64,000 nucleotides of DNA from G963677485 sp942492855 (GTDB lineage: Bacteria; Armatimonadota; HRBIN16), in contig OW818647.1 in assembly GCA_942492855.1 (NCBI GenBank), positions 2,418,001 through 2,482,000 on the forward strand, read 5' to 3'. The position numbers were made by a program, and so were the translations under genes. Of the stretch, positions 33,648 through 42,385 are shown one piece after another. Every line of letters begins with the position of its first letter. The stretch's first letter is position 1. The notes beneath the pieces are model-generated. The model searched no databases. It was not told where the DNA came from and saw nothing but the letters and a program-made list of their open reading frames with translations.

Positions 33648-35186
33648 TTACTTTCGGCTGAATTTCGACAACAATTTTCGCCGTTCGCTTCGTTCCAGGC
33701 CGAATAACACAAACAACACAGTAAATATGACCAGGCCGGGCAGGCTGTCCACAACGACATGCATTAAGGTCAGGGGGGGAATTAACTTGATCATGCCCAA
33801 TGTGACCAAGAGCTGAGCTGCGGCCGGAATGATGGGCGGGATCAGCACTTCCAGGATATATTGTTTCAAGTTTACCCGGAACTTCGCGCAAGCCATCCGC
33901 ACGACGTAAAGCAGGTTGATCAAGATGGCGGTCAGTAACGTACCATAGGCCACACCGTTTAGGCCGATCCAGTAACCCAGCAGGAAGCTGAACCCTATGT
34001 TGACGGCTATGCCCAGGACCGCCGCTTTTGCGGCCATTTTGTGAAAGCCGGTCATGGCAAGCACCATAGATGCCACTTCCTGTAGCATCGATATGGACAT
34101 GGCCGTGACCAGAATCATCAACACGGGCCCCGCATGAACGAAGTTCTCGCTCTTCATCCAGGTGACAATCAGGTGGGTTCCTAAAGCGTAGATCACCATT
34201 GTGATCATGATGGTGATGGCCCAGGCATACTTACTGCCCCTTAGCAGCACATTACGGATGGCCCAGAAGTCATCCTTGCCCTTTAACTCCGCCACATAAG
34301 GTGACAACACATTTACTACCTGCTTGGTCAGCAGGTATAAAGTCTCCGATATTTTCAGCGCGATGCCATAGTAACTCACCTGCATGGTGTCTTTGAGCAC
34401 CAGGTTCACCACAATGGGGTCAGTGCGCAGGTATACCAGTGCGGCCACATTGATCACCAGTTGTGTGGCGCCAAAACTGGCGGCTTCCCGCAGCAGTTTC
34501 GGCTCCCACTTCCGCGGATCGATGTGCAGACGGTCTACCAGCTTATAGCTGAGTACGACGAAGGGCAGATTGTCGACGAGCAGGCACACTAAGTTGACGA
34601 TAGCGAGGGCCACCATGCGGTCTTGCACCGCCAAGCCGCTGGCCGGTGAGAGCACATACCAGCCGATGAGCGCATAACTGACCGCCGCGATGGCTTGGTA
34701 GAGGTTAATGGTGCTGATACGCTGCTCGCCAAAGAGGATGCCTCGGAACATGGCCAACGGCAGTCCCAGCGTGACGAACCGCGCTAGAAGAATGTAGTAG
34801 GTCAACATCGACGCTCCCTGTCGGTCGACAGGGATGTGCAGCGTGTGCAGCATGGTCCAAGAGAATATGATACCGACCAGCGTGGTTCCTGCCGATATCC
34901 ACAGATAAACGGCGGCAAAGGTGCTGAGCATCTTGTTACGGGTTTCTACGTCCCCGCTGCCCTTACAGTGCGCCACATACTTCACGACGCTGGTGGCGAA
35001 CCCGAAGTCGGCCAGGCCGAAAATGCCCACGACAGACATGACCAGGGTCCATATGCCAAACTCTCGTTCGCCCAACTGCCGGACCATGTATGGTGTGTAG
35101 AAGAAGAAGATGATAATGGTCAGTAGTGTCTGAAGATAGTTCGACACACTGTTTTTCATGACTGTTTTTACGCTGTCATCACTCAT
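33648..35186 (-). CDS. Polysaccharide flippase (Wzx/MOP family)
   Basis: 512 residues with about 12-14 hydrophobic segments and the MOP-superfamily start (NSVSNYLQTLLTIIIFFFYT, then VRQLGEREFGIWTLVMSVVGIFGLADFGF). It would flip lipid-linked repeat units across the inner membrane. ATG 35186 overlaps the stop of the polymerase gene (ATGA). The C-terminus is short and basic (RSERRKLLSKFSRK). Confidence 0.9.
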   Translation of the reverse strand: MSDDSVKTVMKNSVSNYLQTLLTIIIFFFYTPYMVRQLGEREFGIWTLVMSVVGIFGLADFGFATSVVKYVAHCKGSGDVETRNKMLSTFAAVYLWISAGTTLVGIIFSWTMLHTLHIPVDRQGASMLTYYILLARFVTLGLPLAMFRGILFGEQRISTINLYQAIAAVSYALIGWYVLSPASGLAVQDRMVALAIVNLVCLLVDNLPFVVLSYKLVDRLHIDPRKWEPKLLREAASFGATQLVINVAALVYLRTDPIVVNLVLKDTMQVSYYGIALKISETLYLLTKQVVNVLSPYVAELKGKDDFWAIRNVLLRGSKYAWAITIMITMVIYALGTHLIVTWMKSENFVHAGPVLMILVTAMSISMLQEVASMVLAMTGFHKMAAKAAVLGIAVNIGFSFLLGYWIGLNGVAYGTLLTAILINLLYVVRMACAKFRVNLKQYILEVLIPPIIPAAAQLLVTLGMIKLIPPLTLMHVVVDSLPGLVIFTVLFVLFGLERSERRKLLSKFSRK

Positions 35187-36643
35187 ATCTGCCCATTCTC
35201 CTTCTGTAGTTGCAACAGCCGCTTTTCTCTGCGTGCGGCTATCATCTGTTGCATCCTGGCTGCATGTTCTCTTTTCACTATTAGCTGGTCGCGGTGAACT
35301 ATACCGGCTATGGTGCCCATCATGAAGTGGATCAGCAGAAACAACGGCGTCTGCCTAAATTCCCATTCCGTCTGGCTTTGTATCAGGGCAGCCGTGAGAC
35401 CCCAGAAGGCACCGGTACCCATCATGCGGAACAGGTCGTTACCCTTCTTAAACAAGAACGGCGTCACCAGACTGTACCAGCGCAGCCACACCACCGCAAA
35501 CAGCAGCGCACCCGGATACCCCAGCTCCCCCTGAGTGAGTGCAGGCAGGCTGTGCCCAGGGGCGGCCTGAGCCAGGTCAGGGGAGTTTCTAGGAACCTCC
35601 CTGTCTGGTTCGGTATTTACATCAGTGTAGTGGTTGTACTCCATCCCCAAAATGCCGCCATATTTGTTGGTGGCGGCCCAGCTCCAGTTATTCAACCCCA
35701 CACCAAATGGCTCATCTTCACGCATCAGCCGGGCCAAGTTGAAGTAATAACCTCGGCCCTGCGTCGGGTCATCGGTTATTTCGGCCTTGTTTTCTTCCAT
35801 GCGTCCGCCGATGGTGTCCCAGCTTTGGGCGATCACGAAACTCCCCGCGATCACCGCGATGGACATGATGATGATGTTTTTCGGCTTCGGCTTCAACAAC
35901 CCGGCACTCCATGCTGACCCCGCGCTGACCAGCATCACGGTTACAAAGCCTGTTCGGCTTTGTGTCAGCACTACGGCGATGATCGCCAATGGTATCCCGA
36001 TGAAACAGAGCGTCCTGGTTTTGGACGGCGCGTTACTGAAAGCCACCGAGATGCATACTGCCACACAGATACAGCAATACATCGATAGGGTGTTCGGGTT
36101 GTCAGTCAACCCCTTTACCCTGTTCATGCCCATACGGTATCGCTGGTTCAGCGCCTCATATCCCTGGTATATCGCGACCATGGCGAAGGCGTTGACGATC
36201 AAAATCAAGTCATTGCGGTCGCGTATATTAACAGCGACAGTTGAATAAGCGACGATGCCTCGAAGTATTTTGGATAGTTCGTAAACACCAAACAACTTGG
36301 GCTCATGCATCAGCACATTGATGATGCAGTAGGCGAAGTAGAGCAGTAAAGGTGCCAAACCAGCCGGTGTGAACGGCTTCTTGTCGCGCTTCGTCTGGGC
36401 CAAAGCCACGCCAAGAAGAATCCACACCATCATATCGACGTAGCTGACCTCGATCCCGCGTGTGGTTCCTCTGTACCAGTCACGCCCGATGAAGTTGATA
36501 TCTATCAGGTCAGTTTTGGTGGTGGTAAAAACCAACAGGAACATCAGCGTGTTACGGATCATCTTGTTGTTCATCGCCAGCGCAATCCCTATGGGCGTTG
36601 CGATGAGGAAGAATCCGAGAACAATCGCCTCTTTAGCGGTCAA
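35183..36643 (-). CDS. O-antigen ligase/polymerase family protein (Wzy-like)
   Basis: 486 residues with at least ten membrane segments. TTG 36643 is chosen because it lies 3 nt after the previous stop and includes the first helix; an ATG 23 codons later would remove it. The family signature is a large periplasmic loop (GRGYYFNLARLMREDEPFGVGLNNW ... APGHSLPALTQGELG), in which GVGLNNW and H-S-x-x-L-x-x-x-x-E-x-G match the Wzy_C/O-antigen ligase pattern. It would polymerise repeat units delivered by the adjacent flippase. The basic C-terminal tail is predicted helical. Confidence 0.87.
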   Translation of the reverse strand: MTAKEAIVLGFFLIATPIGIALAMNNKMIRNTLMFLLVFTTTKTDLIDINFIGRDWYRGTTRGIEVSYVDMMVWILLGVALAQTKRDKKPFTPAGLAPLLLYFAYCIINVLMHEPKLFGVYELSKILRGIVAYSTVAVNIRDRNDLILIVNAFAMVAIYQGYEALNQRYRMGMNRVKGLTDNPNTLSMYCCICVAVCISVAFSNAPSKTRTLCFIGIPLAIIAVVLTQSRTGFVTVMLVSAGSAWSAGLLKPKPKNIIIMSIAVIAGSFVIAQSWDTIGGRMEENKAEITDDPTQGRGYYFNLARLMREDEPFGVGLNNWSWAATNKYGGILGMEYNHYTDVNTEPDREVPRNSPDLAQAAPGHSLPALTQGELGYPGALLFAVVWLRWYSLVTPFLFKKGNDLFRMMGTGAFWGLTAALIQSQTEWEFRQTPLFLLIHFMMGTIAGIVHRDQLIVKREHAARMQQMIAARREKRLLQLQKENGQI

Positions 36644-36646
36644 GTG

Positions 36647-37720
36647 TTATACCGCCTGTTGTGCGTCCGGCCGCAGCTCACCCTTACTCTTTAACTCAGT
36701 ATATAGTTTATCAAGCAGCCTGCTGCCGGCATCATCGAACAGATACTGCTGGGCATACTCAAGCCCCTGGGTAATCAGTTTTTGACGTAAGGCCTCATCT
36801 GTGCTGACCCTTTGAATGGCCTTCTTCAACCCCTCTACATCTCCCATTTCTACAAACAACGCATTTTCACCATCGTTGATATAGTCTTCGGTGCCGATAC
36901 ATCGTGTGGCGATGCATGGGGTTTCCAGGGCCAAACTTTGTATAAATGTCATTTGCCCACTGGCGGTGTCCTTGTTGCTGACAGGGATCACGCAGATATC
37001 ACTCTCCGCGATGATGCTCAGGTAGTCATATTGCGAAATACTCTGAAGTAATGTGACATTTGGAGGCATGGGAAGCCCTTCCACTGCATATGGATGTGTC
37101 ACCACTACCAGATGAACGGGTAAATCCTCAATCGCTTTGAACAGCGAGGCGTAGTCGCGGCTGCTGCTGCCCAGCGCGCTGATGAAGTGTTCGGGCAGTT
37201 TGTTCTTTTCGCGTGTACCCGAATACTCCTGACGGGTGATCTTGCTGATCGTCAGAGGGGTGAAGACAAACCGCTCGATGGGCAGCTCCAAAGTTTTGGA
37301 ATACGCAGTTCGTTCCTGGTTGCTGTATACGATGAAGCGGCTGACACTTCGCAGGAACCTCTTGCTCAACTTTTGAGTCAGACCCTGGTAGGCATGGCCC
37401 ATATTGAACAGCCACACGATGTGAGGCGTGGTATCACGGAACAGCCACTGCATGAAACTCATAGCGAAACCCACTTGTGGGAAAGAGGTGACTACCAGAT
37501 CATAGCGGTTAAAGAACATGTGCCATCGGGCTTTAGCTGCCAGCCTGAAGTACATTAGCCACTTCAAGGCACCCGTTCGTTTTTGGGTGATATCCGGTTT
37601 TATGTTAAGGCCGATGTAGCCACATTCATAGTTTTCAGTGTTCAGGTATTCGCCCAGCCAGGTTCGTTCGGGGCGCAGGAACCAGGCAACAAAAAGCACT
37701 CTGCGTTTACGAGGAGCCAT
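36647..37720 (-). CDS. Glycosyltransferase (GT4-like), first gene of the polysaccharide locus
   Basis: 357 residues; ATG 37720 has AAGGGGGA upstream. It has a GT-B fold: N-terminal RRVLFVAWFLRPERTWLGEYL, C-terminal SALGSSSRDYASLFKAIEDL, VIPVSNKDTASGQMTFIQSLALETPCIATRCIG and NDGENALFV. In the nucleotide-binding region the usual E-x7-E is modified (KDTASGQMTFIQSLALE), with only the second Glu clearly in place. It begins a run of seven genes on the reverse strand, three of the junctions being overlaps or near-contacts. The initiating sugar-phosphate transferase of the pathway is not in this window. Confidence 0.85.
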   Translation of the reverse strand: MAPRKRRVLFVAWFLRPERTWLGEYLNTENYECGYIGLNIKPDITQKRTGALKWLMYFRLAAKARWHMFFNRYDLVVTSFPQVGFAMSFMQWLFRDTTPHIVWLFNMGHAYQGLTQKLSKRFLRSVSRFIVYSNQERTAYSKTLELPIERFVFTPLTISKITRQEYSGTREKNKLPEHFISALGSSSRDYASLFKAIEDLPVHLVVVTHPYAVEGLPMPPNVTLLQSISQYDYLSIIAESDICVIPVSNKDTASGQMTFIQSLALETPCIATRCIGTEDYINDGENALFVEMGDVEGLKKAIQRVSTDEALRQKLITQGLEYAQQYLFDDAGSRLLDKLYTELKSKGELRPDAQQAV

Positions 37721-37989
37721 GAAGTATCCCCCTTAGGTAGATGATGAACTAAAGATAATCTAAAAAAACACACTGCAGGCACCGCTTATGCGGGCGTTCT
37801 GTGATGCATGGTGATGGTTGAGCAGTTTCTATGTGCATTTATTCTACCATTCATGATCATGTATTTGGTGTGCTATGTGTTTACAGCTCCTGGGTGACGT
37901 TATATGCCGACACTCCTCACAACGATGTCTTCTCTTAGTATAGAAATCCCCTCGAATCACACCCACATTGGCATTCGCTAATGATAAAA

Positions 37990-38031
37990 TGTTAAGGGCC
38001 TGTTAAGCGGGCTTTACACGACGTCTACGAT
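37990..38031 (+). promoter_or_regulatory. Candidate Pho box and -10 element before DUF47-pit
   Basis: Three octamers with 11-bp periodicity and 3-bp spacers: TGTTAAGG (37990), TGTTAAGC (38001) and CTTTACAC (38012). They are followed six bases later by TACGAT (38026-38031) as a possible -10. This matches the known layout of PhoB/PhoP/SphR boxes (direct repeats with a TTAA/TTA core taking the place of a -35 element). The genes downstream are for phosphate transport. Confidence 0.6.
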
Positions 38032-38066
38032 GTTGCTGATGGCATCATTTGAGAGGAGCCAACAGA

Positions 38067-38693
38067 TTGCGATTCACTAAGAAGGATAGCATCTTTTACG
38101 ATATGCTGATCAAGCAGGCGGAACTGGCATGCGAAGCCGCCGAAGCTTTTAAAACAATGGTTTCAGACATGGAGAATGCCTCCATGTACCAAAAACAGAT
38201 CGTGACACTAGAGCACGATGCTGACGAAGTGACCCACCAGTTAGCCAACAAGGCAGACGCTACGTTCGTCACACCTTTAGATAAAGAAGATATCCGCGCG
38301 TTAAGTTCGCAGTTGGATGACGTGATTGACCACATCGAAGCTGCCGCTAGCAGATTATTGCTGTACCGGCTTACGGAGATGCGCCCCGATATGCTGCGCC
38401 ATATGGATATTCTGTGTCGAGCCACACAAGCTACCAAGGTTGCAGTGACCAGCATGAAGGATGCCAGCCATAGAGCCTCCATGCACGACATCATCGTGGC
38501 AATACACCGTATCGAAAATGAGGGCGATCTGGCATTCCGCAAATCATTGTCTGACCTGTATTTCGAAGTGGAACACCCAGATCCGCTGATGGTCATGCGT
38601 TGGAAGGAGATTTACGACCGCGTGGAGGTCTCCGTAGATGCATGTGAGGATGTAGCGAACTCGATTGAGAGTGTACTGATCAAATATGCCTGA
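38067..38693 (+). CDS. DUF47 family (PhoU-like) protein
   Basis: 208 residues from TTG 38067, preceded by GAGAGGAG at 8 nt; an in-frame TTG at 38049 has no such site. It is all-helical with the metal-binding E-x3-D pattern of PhoU-like proteins: TLEHDADEVTH (near 57) and RIENEGDLAF (near 158). DUF47 proteins accompany Pit transporters and are thought to gate or regulate them. The gene overlaps pit by 8 bp, so both are made together. A candidate Pho box lies upstream. Confidence 0.9.
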   Translation: MRFTKKDSIFYDMLIKQAELACEAAEAFKTMVSDMENASMYQKQIVTLEHDADEVTHQLANKADATFVTPLDKEDIRALSSQLDDVIDHIEAAASRLLLYRLTEMRPDMLRHMDILCRATQATKVAVTSMKDASHRASMHDIIVAIHRIENEGDLAFRKSLSDLYFEVEHPDPLMVMRWKEIYDRVEVSVDACEDVANSIESVLIKYA

Positions 38694-39708
38694 TTTCGCG
38701 CAAATCCCGCCGGTCGTGATACTCACGATCATTTTCGCATTAGCGTTTGACTACATCAACGGATTTCATGATACCGCCAATTCCATCGCCACGGTGGTCA
38801 GCACCCGTGTCATGACCCCGCGGTCAGCCATCATCATGGCGGCCGGTTTGAACTTCATTGGGGCTCTGATGGCACATAACGTGTCGAAAACTATATCCCA
38901 CGGATTGGTGGACCCTTCCGGTGCCCCTCAGACGGTGGTATTAGCCGCCGTAATTGCCGGCATAGTGTGGAACCTGATCACCTGGCGATATGGTATTCCC
39001 AGCTCTAGCTCCCATGCGTTAATTGGGGGACTGGTAGGGGCAGCCATCGTGCATGCCGGAACCGATGTGGTGAAATGGGAAGGCGTCATCCACAAAGTGG
39101 TGCTGCCACTATTCCTGTCTCCCATGCTGGGGTTCCTGGTCGGTTGGCTTATCATGCATTTCATCTACCGAGTATTTGCCGATGCGCATCCTGGCAAAGT
39201 CGGCGGTGGATTTAGAATGCTGCAGCGGTTCTCCGCCGCCTTCATGGCTTATAGCCATGGCATGAATGACGCGCAAAAAAGCATGGGCATTATCATGCTG
39301 GCTCTAGTTGCTGGAGGCATGGTGCCCGAATCACAACTGGAAAAAGGACCCCTGATATGGGTCATGGTCGCCTGCGCTGCCGCTATGGCTTTAGGTACTT
39401 CAGCCGGAGGGTGGCGTATCATCCGAACCATGGGCCATAAAATCATCCGCCTTGAGCCGGTCCACGGCTTTGCTGCGGAAACCGCCGCCGCCACTGTGAT
39501 TACGCTGGCCAGCCGGTTGGGTATGCCTGTCAGCACCACGCACGTCATCGCGGGCAGCATCTTCGGTGTGGGCTGCAGCAAGCGGGCCAGTGCCGTCCGA
39601 TGGGGCGTGGCGATTGAGATGGTCATCGCCTGGTTCCTGACACTCCCCGCCGCGGCAGGGCTGTCAGCAGCCATCTACTGGTTGTTGGAACACGTGTTCC
39701 ACATCTAG
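38686..39708 (+). CDS. pit: Inorganic phosphate transporter, PiT family
   Basis: 340 residues, ATG 38686 inside the end of the DUF47 gene. Ten or so membrane helices hold both copies of the PiT signature: FALAFDYINGFHDTANSIAT near residue 18, and FMAYSHGMNDAQKSMGI near 187. IPSSSSHALIGGLVGA and MPVSTTHVIAGSIFGVG are the paired P-x-S-[ST]-[ST]-H repeats. It imports phosphate as a metal complex with protons or sodium. Length is at the compact end of the family, which lacks the long central loop of E. coli PitA. Confidence 0.95.
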   Translation: MPDFAQIPPVVILTIIFALAFDYINGFHDTANSIATVVSTRVMTPRSAIIMAAGLNFIGALMAHNVSKTISHGLVDPSGAPQTVVLAAVIAGIVWNLITWRYGIPSSSSHALIGGLVGAAIVHAGTDVVKWEGVIHKVVLPLFLSPMLGFLVGWLIMHFIYRVFADAHPGKVGGGFRMLQRFSAAFMAYSHGMNDAQKSMGIIMLALVAGGMVPESQLEKGPLIWVMVACAAAMALGTSAGGWRIIRTMGHKIIRLEPVHGFAAETAAATVITLASRLGMPVSTTHVIAGSIFGVGCSKRASAVRWGVAIEMVIAWFLTLPAAAGLSAAIYWLLEHVFHI

Positions 39709-39907
39709 ATCGCAGTTCCGAAGATCCGGTATGTTCCAATCGCTGGACGTCTGGTATTGCCTAGCGTAATACATCGTCCAGCGAATTCTCTCTAGATTTC
39801 TAAAAACCCCTCAGAAATGCTTGAATAGCCATACCAGCTCTGGTAACATAGGTTTAAGAGCAACCGGCTGCCGTCAATCATCATCTAAGGAACAAGAGAA
39901 AAAGCCA

Positions 39908-40579
39908 GTGTCTTCGGAACTAGAAGCAATGAACCTTAGCGGTTTTCGACGTTTCCAGGGCCAGACCGACCGAGAGGTTATCGTCTGTGCTCAGTATGGA
40001 GACCAAACAGCGTCAGAGTATATACTTTTTAAGTATCGAAACCTCGTGCGCACCAAAGTGAAGACCTACTTCCTTCTGGGTGCCGAGCGTGACGATCTTC
40101 TTCAAGTGGGCATGATCGGTCTGTGGCAAGCTATTATTGACTACAGCGTCGAGCGGCCCATCTCCTTCCCCGCTTTTGCCAAAGTGTGCATCCAACGGCA
40201 CATCATCACGGCAATTAAGGCCGCCACTCGCCAAAAGCAGATGCCCCTCAACCACTCACTTTCGCTGGAGATATCTTCGTCTGACGAGGATTCCGACTGG
40301 AGCCTGGCAGATATGCTGCCCGCCAGCAACGAAAATGACCCTGAGAACCGGCTGCTGCGCGCCGAGGACACCCGCAACCTGAAACACGACCTGGACAACA
40401 TGCTGAGCCACTTTGAGTGGAACGTGCTGCAGCACTACCGCTACGGCAAGTCTTACAAAGAGATAGCCGACAGCCTGGGCTGCAAGCCGAAGTCGGTAGA
40501 TAACGCCCTGGCGCGCATCAAGCGCAAAGTGCTTGACATGCAGATCGGCGACGCCGACCTGCGGGATATTTTCGTATAG
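39908..40579 (+). CDS. RNA polymerase sigma factor, SigH-like
   Basis: About 223 residues. The start is uncertain: GTG 39908, ATG 39929 and TTG 39821 are all in frame and none has an ideal binding site. ATG 39929 gives the N-terminus most like SigH (MNLSGFRRFQGQTDREVI). Region 2 is plain: LVRTKVKTYFLLGAERDDLLQVGMIGLWQAI, with FPAFAKVCIQRHIITAIKAATRQKQMPLN. Region 4 has the helix-turn-helix YGKSYKEIADSLGCKPKSVDNALARIKRK. This is the sigma-H group known from Firmicutes and found in other Terrabacteria, where it serves stationary-phase and competence genes. It stands alone, convergent to rplL. Confidence 0.88.
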   Translation: MSSELEAMNLSGFRRFQGQTDREVIVCAQYGDQTASEYILFKYRNLVRTKVKTYFLLGAERDDLLQVGMIGLWQAIIDYSVERPISFPAFAKVCIQRHIITAIKAATRQKQMPLNHSLSLEISSSDEDSDWSLADMLPASNENDPENRLLRAEDTRNLKHDLDNMLSHFEWNVLQHYRYGKSYKEIADSLGCKPKSVDNALARIKRKVLDMQIGDADLRDIFV

Positions 40580-40612
40580 GCGGTTTCTTGGGGGGGCGGC
40601 CTGAGTCCGGGG

Positions 40613-40870
40613 TGAATGCCTGAGTCCGGAGCGGTTTTCTCCTAACCGCGCCGGTCTTAATCCACGCGGGACAAGGGACTACAGGCTAGCCGCCAGACCG
40701 GGCCAGGGATTCGTCTGAACCACGGATTACACGGATGGAACGGATAGGTTCGGATGGGAAGGGAGGCCAATCAGGAGATTGGCGTTCCCAGGAAAATCCC
40801 TACGGCGTCATTGAATTCGGCATTTACATCCGTGTCATCCTATTTATCCGCGTAATCCGTGGTTCAGACA
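40613..40870. repeat. Composite repeat block between sigH-like gene and rplL
   Basis: In order: GAGTCCGGAGCGG and AACCGCGCCGGTCTTAAT with an inverse GCTAGCCGCCAGACCGGGCC (40618-40706), then GTCTGAACCACGGATTACAC (40712), an inverse copy of the CCAATCAGGAGATTGGCG module (40768), and an inverse ACCACGGATT end (40845-40869). No gene is visible. Confidence 0.75.
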
Positions 40871-40910
40871 AAAGAACCTCCATTTCGTTTGGCATTCCCC
40901 TCTGTCTATA

Positions 40911-40941
40911 CAAAAAAAGCCCAGACATTTCTGCCTGGGCT
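40911..40941 (-). terminator. Intrinsic terminator of rplJ-rplL
   Basis: On the reverse strand a stem AGCCCAG/CTGGGCT (40935-40941 with 40918-40924) followed by seven T. It lies 22 nt after the rplL stop. Confidence 0.9.
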
Positions 40942-40962
40942 ATGATAACCGAAGGATAGGAA

Positions 40963-41340
40963 CTAGGCGACTTTAACGCCAGCTCCGACTTCTTCGAGCT
41001 TAACCTTGATGGCTTCGGCTTCTTCCTTGTTAACGCCCTGTTTGATGGGCTGAGGAGCGCCTTCCACGAGATCCTTAGCTTCTTTCAAGCCAAGACCGGT
41101 GATTTCGCGGACAACCTTGATCACGTTGATCTTCTTGTCGCCAACGGACTCGAGGATGGCGTCGAAGGAGGTCTTCTCTTCGACAACAGCAGCCTCAGCG
41201 GCGGGGGCGGCAGCCATGGCCATCATTGGAGCAGCGGCGGATACGCCGAACTCGTCCTGAAGGGCCTTTACGAGCTCGTTGAGCTCGAGTACGGACATCT
41301 CTTTGATCGCTTGGATCATCTCGTCTTTGGTCAGTGCCAT
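40963..41340 (-). CDS. rplL: 50S ribosomal protein L7/L12
   Basis: 125 residues, the normal length. The N-terminal dimerisation domain (MALTKDEMIQAIKEMSVLELNELVKAL) is followed by an Ala-rich hinge (AAAPMMAMAAAPAAEAA) and the C-terminal domain that recruits elongation factors (INVIKVVREITGLGLKEAKDLVE). ATG 41340 follows AGAAGGAG. It lies 24 nt after rplJ and shares its leader and terminator. Confidence 0.97.
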   Translation of the reverse strand: MALTKDEMIQAIKEMSVLELNELVKALQDEFGVSAAAPMMAMAAAPAAEAAVVEEKTSFDAILESVGDKKINVIKVVREITGLGLKEAKDLVEGAPQPIKQGVNKEEAEAIKVKLEEVGAGVKVA

Positions 41341-41364
41341 TTGTATGAAACTCCTTCTAAAAGC

Positions 41365-41904
41365 CTAAGCGGCTTCGGTTTTGGACTTTTCGTCCGCAAT
41401 ATTTTGCAGTGTTGTCACGAAACCAGTGATGATTCCGTTAAGAGTATTGACCGCACCGGTGATGGGCGCTTGAATACCGCCGACAACCTGAGCGATGAGT
41501 ACGTCTCGGCTGGGAAGCTTGGCCAGGGTGGTCACGGTCTCGGCAGGATATAACTTGCCAGAAAGTACGGTCCCCCTGAATGCCAGCGTCTTCAGATCCT
41601 TGGTCAAGCCTGTGAGGGCTTTTGCGCAAGCGGCTTCGTCACCAAGCATGAAAGCTGTGGCAACCGGTCCTTGCAGCACGTCGTCGAGATCGCCACTAAT
41701 GAGCCCCTCGGCAGCGCGACGGAACAGCGTGTTTTTAACAACATGATATTCCGCGTTGCATTCGCGAAGCTTGGCCCGAAGCATAGTGACTTGCGAGAAC
41801 GTAAGTCCTTTATACTCGGTGAAGATCACGCCTTTGGAACTTTCCAGTAGGGCGCGGACTTGAGCAACCTCTGCGACTTTGTCGGGTCGTGGTGTGGATC
41901 GCAC
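41365..41904 (-). CDS. rplJ: 50S ribosomal protein L10
   Basis: 179 residues from GTG 41904, with AAAGGAGG 8-9 nt upstream. The sequence is characteristic: SSKGVIFTEYKGLTFSQVTMLRAKLRE, VVKNTLFRRA and a C-terminal helix that binds L7/L12 dimers. It is preceded by an L10 leader RNA, through which the L10-L12 complex represses its own synthesis in many bacteria. Neither rplK-rplA nor rpoB-rpoC is adjacent, in contrast to the common arrangement. Confidence 0.97.
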   Translation of the reverse strand: MRSTPRPDKVAEVAQVRALLESSKGVIFTEYKGLTFSQVTMLRAKLRECNAEYHVVKNTLFRRAAEGLISGDLDDVLQGPVATAFMLGDEAACAKALTGLTKDLKTLAFRGTVLSGKLYPAETVTTLAKLPSRDVLIAQVVGGIQAPITGAVNTLNGIITGFVTTLQNIADEKSKTEAA

Positions 41905-41924
41905 GAAGCATCCACCTCCTTTGC

Positions 41925-42088
41925 TATGTTGGTGTCCGAGCAGAAGGCGAGAAAGCGAAAGGGGCTTCGCTAGAGAAGCGAAACCCCCGATATTGTCATC
42001 GCGCGGACGCGAAAATATTCGGTCATGAGTTCGCCTCGGCAGGAGATTTCAGCCTTTCGGACCCCTGCTGTCTGCGGTGAACGGAAAC
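41925..42088 (-). ncRNA. L10 leader (ribosomal protein autoregulatory RNA)
   Basis: The transcribed region before rplJ has the conserved L10-leader stretch (CAGCAGGGGTCCGAAAGGCT then TCTCCTGCCGAGG, on the reverse strand around 42010-42072). It then has a strong hairpin GGGG-TTTCGCTTC...AGCGAAG-CCCC (about 41957-41990) followed by a pyrimidine-rich stretch. Such leaders bind L10(L12)4 and control translation or attenuation of rplJL. Confidence 0.8.
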
Positions 42089-42097
42089 ACCAATGGA

Positions 42098-42106
42098 ATT
42101 ATACCA
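42098..42106 (-). promoter_or_regulatory. Extended -10 promoter for rplJ-rplL
   Basis: On the reverse strand TGGTATAAT: a perfect TATAAT with a TGn extension. No good -35 element is seen, which is tolerable for an extended -10 promoter. Initiation would fall near 42090, giving a ~185-nt leader. Confidence 0.7.
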
Positions 42107-42151
42107 CATGAATCGCATCAGAACCTAAAATGCGCATTTCTTCAGGAGACA

Positions 42152-42195
42152 GGAGGCAGGACGGGACACAGGAGGCAGGAGCAGAGGAGGCAGGA
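42152..42195. repeat. Short tandem array of GGAGGCAGGA
   Basis: Three copies of GGAGGCAGGA at 42152, 42171 and 42186, with purine-rich spacers. It lies upstream of the rplJ promoter in a strongly strand-asymmetric purine tract. Confidence 0.75.
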
Positions 42196-42260
42196 GAGGG
42201 ACAAAGGAGACAGCATCGCTCTTGAGTTCAAGTCAGCCCGTATTATAAGTACCGTTTTCG

Positions 42261-42349
42261 TGTGCACTTTGTCAAGGCCCCCCAGGGTTAAATCTGATAT
42301 TCCGAGCAAATAACAGATTTAACCCTGGGGGGCCTTGACAAAGTGCACA
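42261..42349. repeat. Perfect 36-bp inverted repeat
   Basis: The arms 42261-42296 and 42314-42349 are exact inverse complements around a 17-nt loop. The core contains AAGGCCCCCCAGGGTTAAAT. There is no T tract on either strand. It lies between the rplJ promoter region and the stop of the reverse-strand gene at 42386. Confidence 0.95.
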
Positions 42350-42385
42350 GTATCTACCGATTGGAACCTCCCCTCCCCCCTCCCC

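Noticed and set aside
42152..42195. Possible CRISPR-like array
   Set aside because: Units are only 10 bp with 5-9 bp spacers and no cas genes are near.
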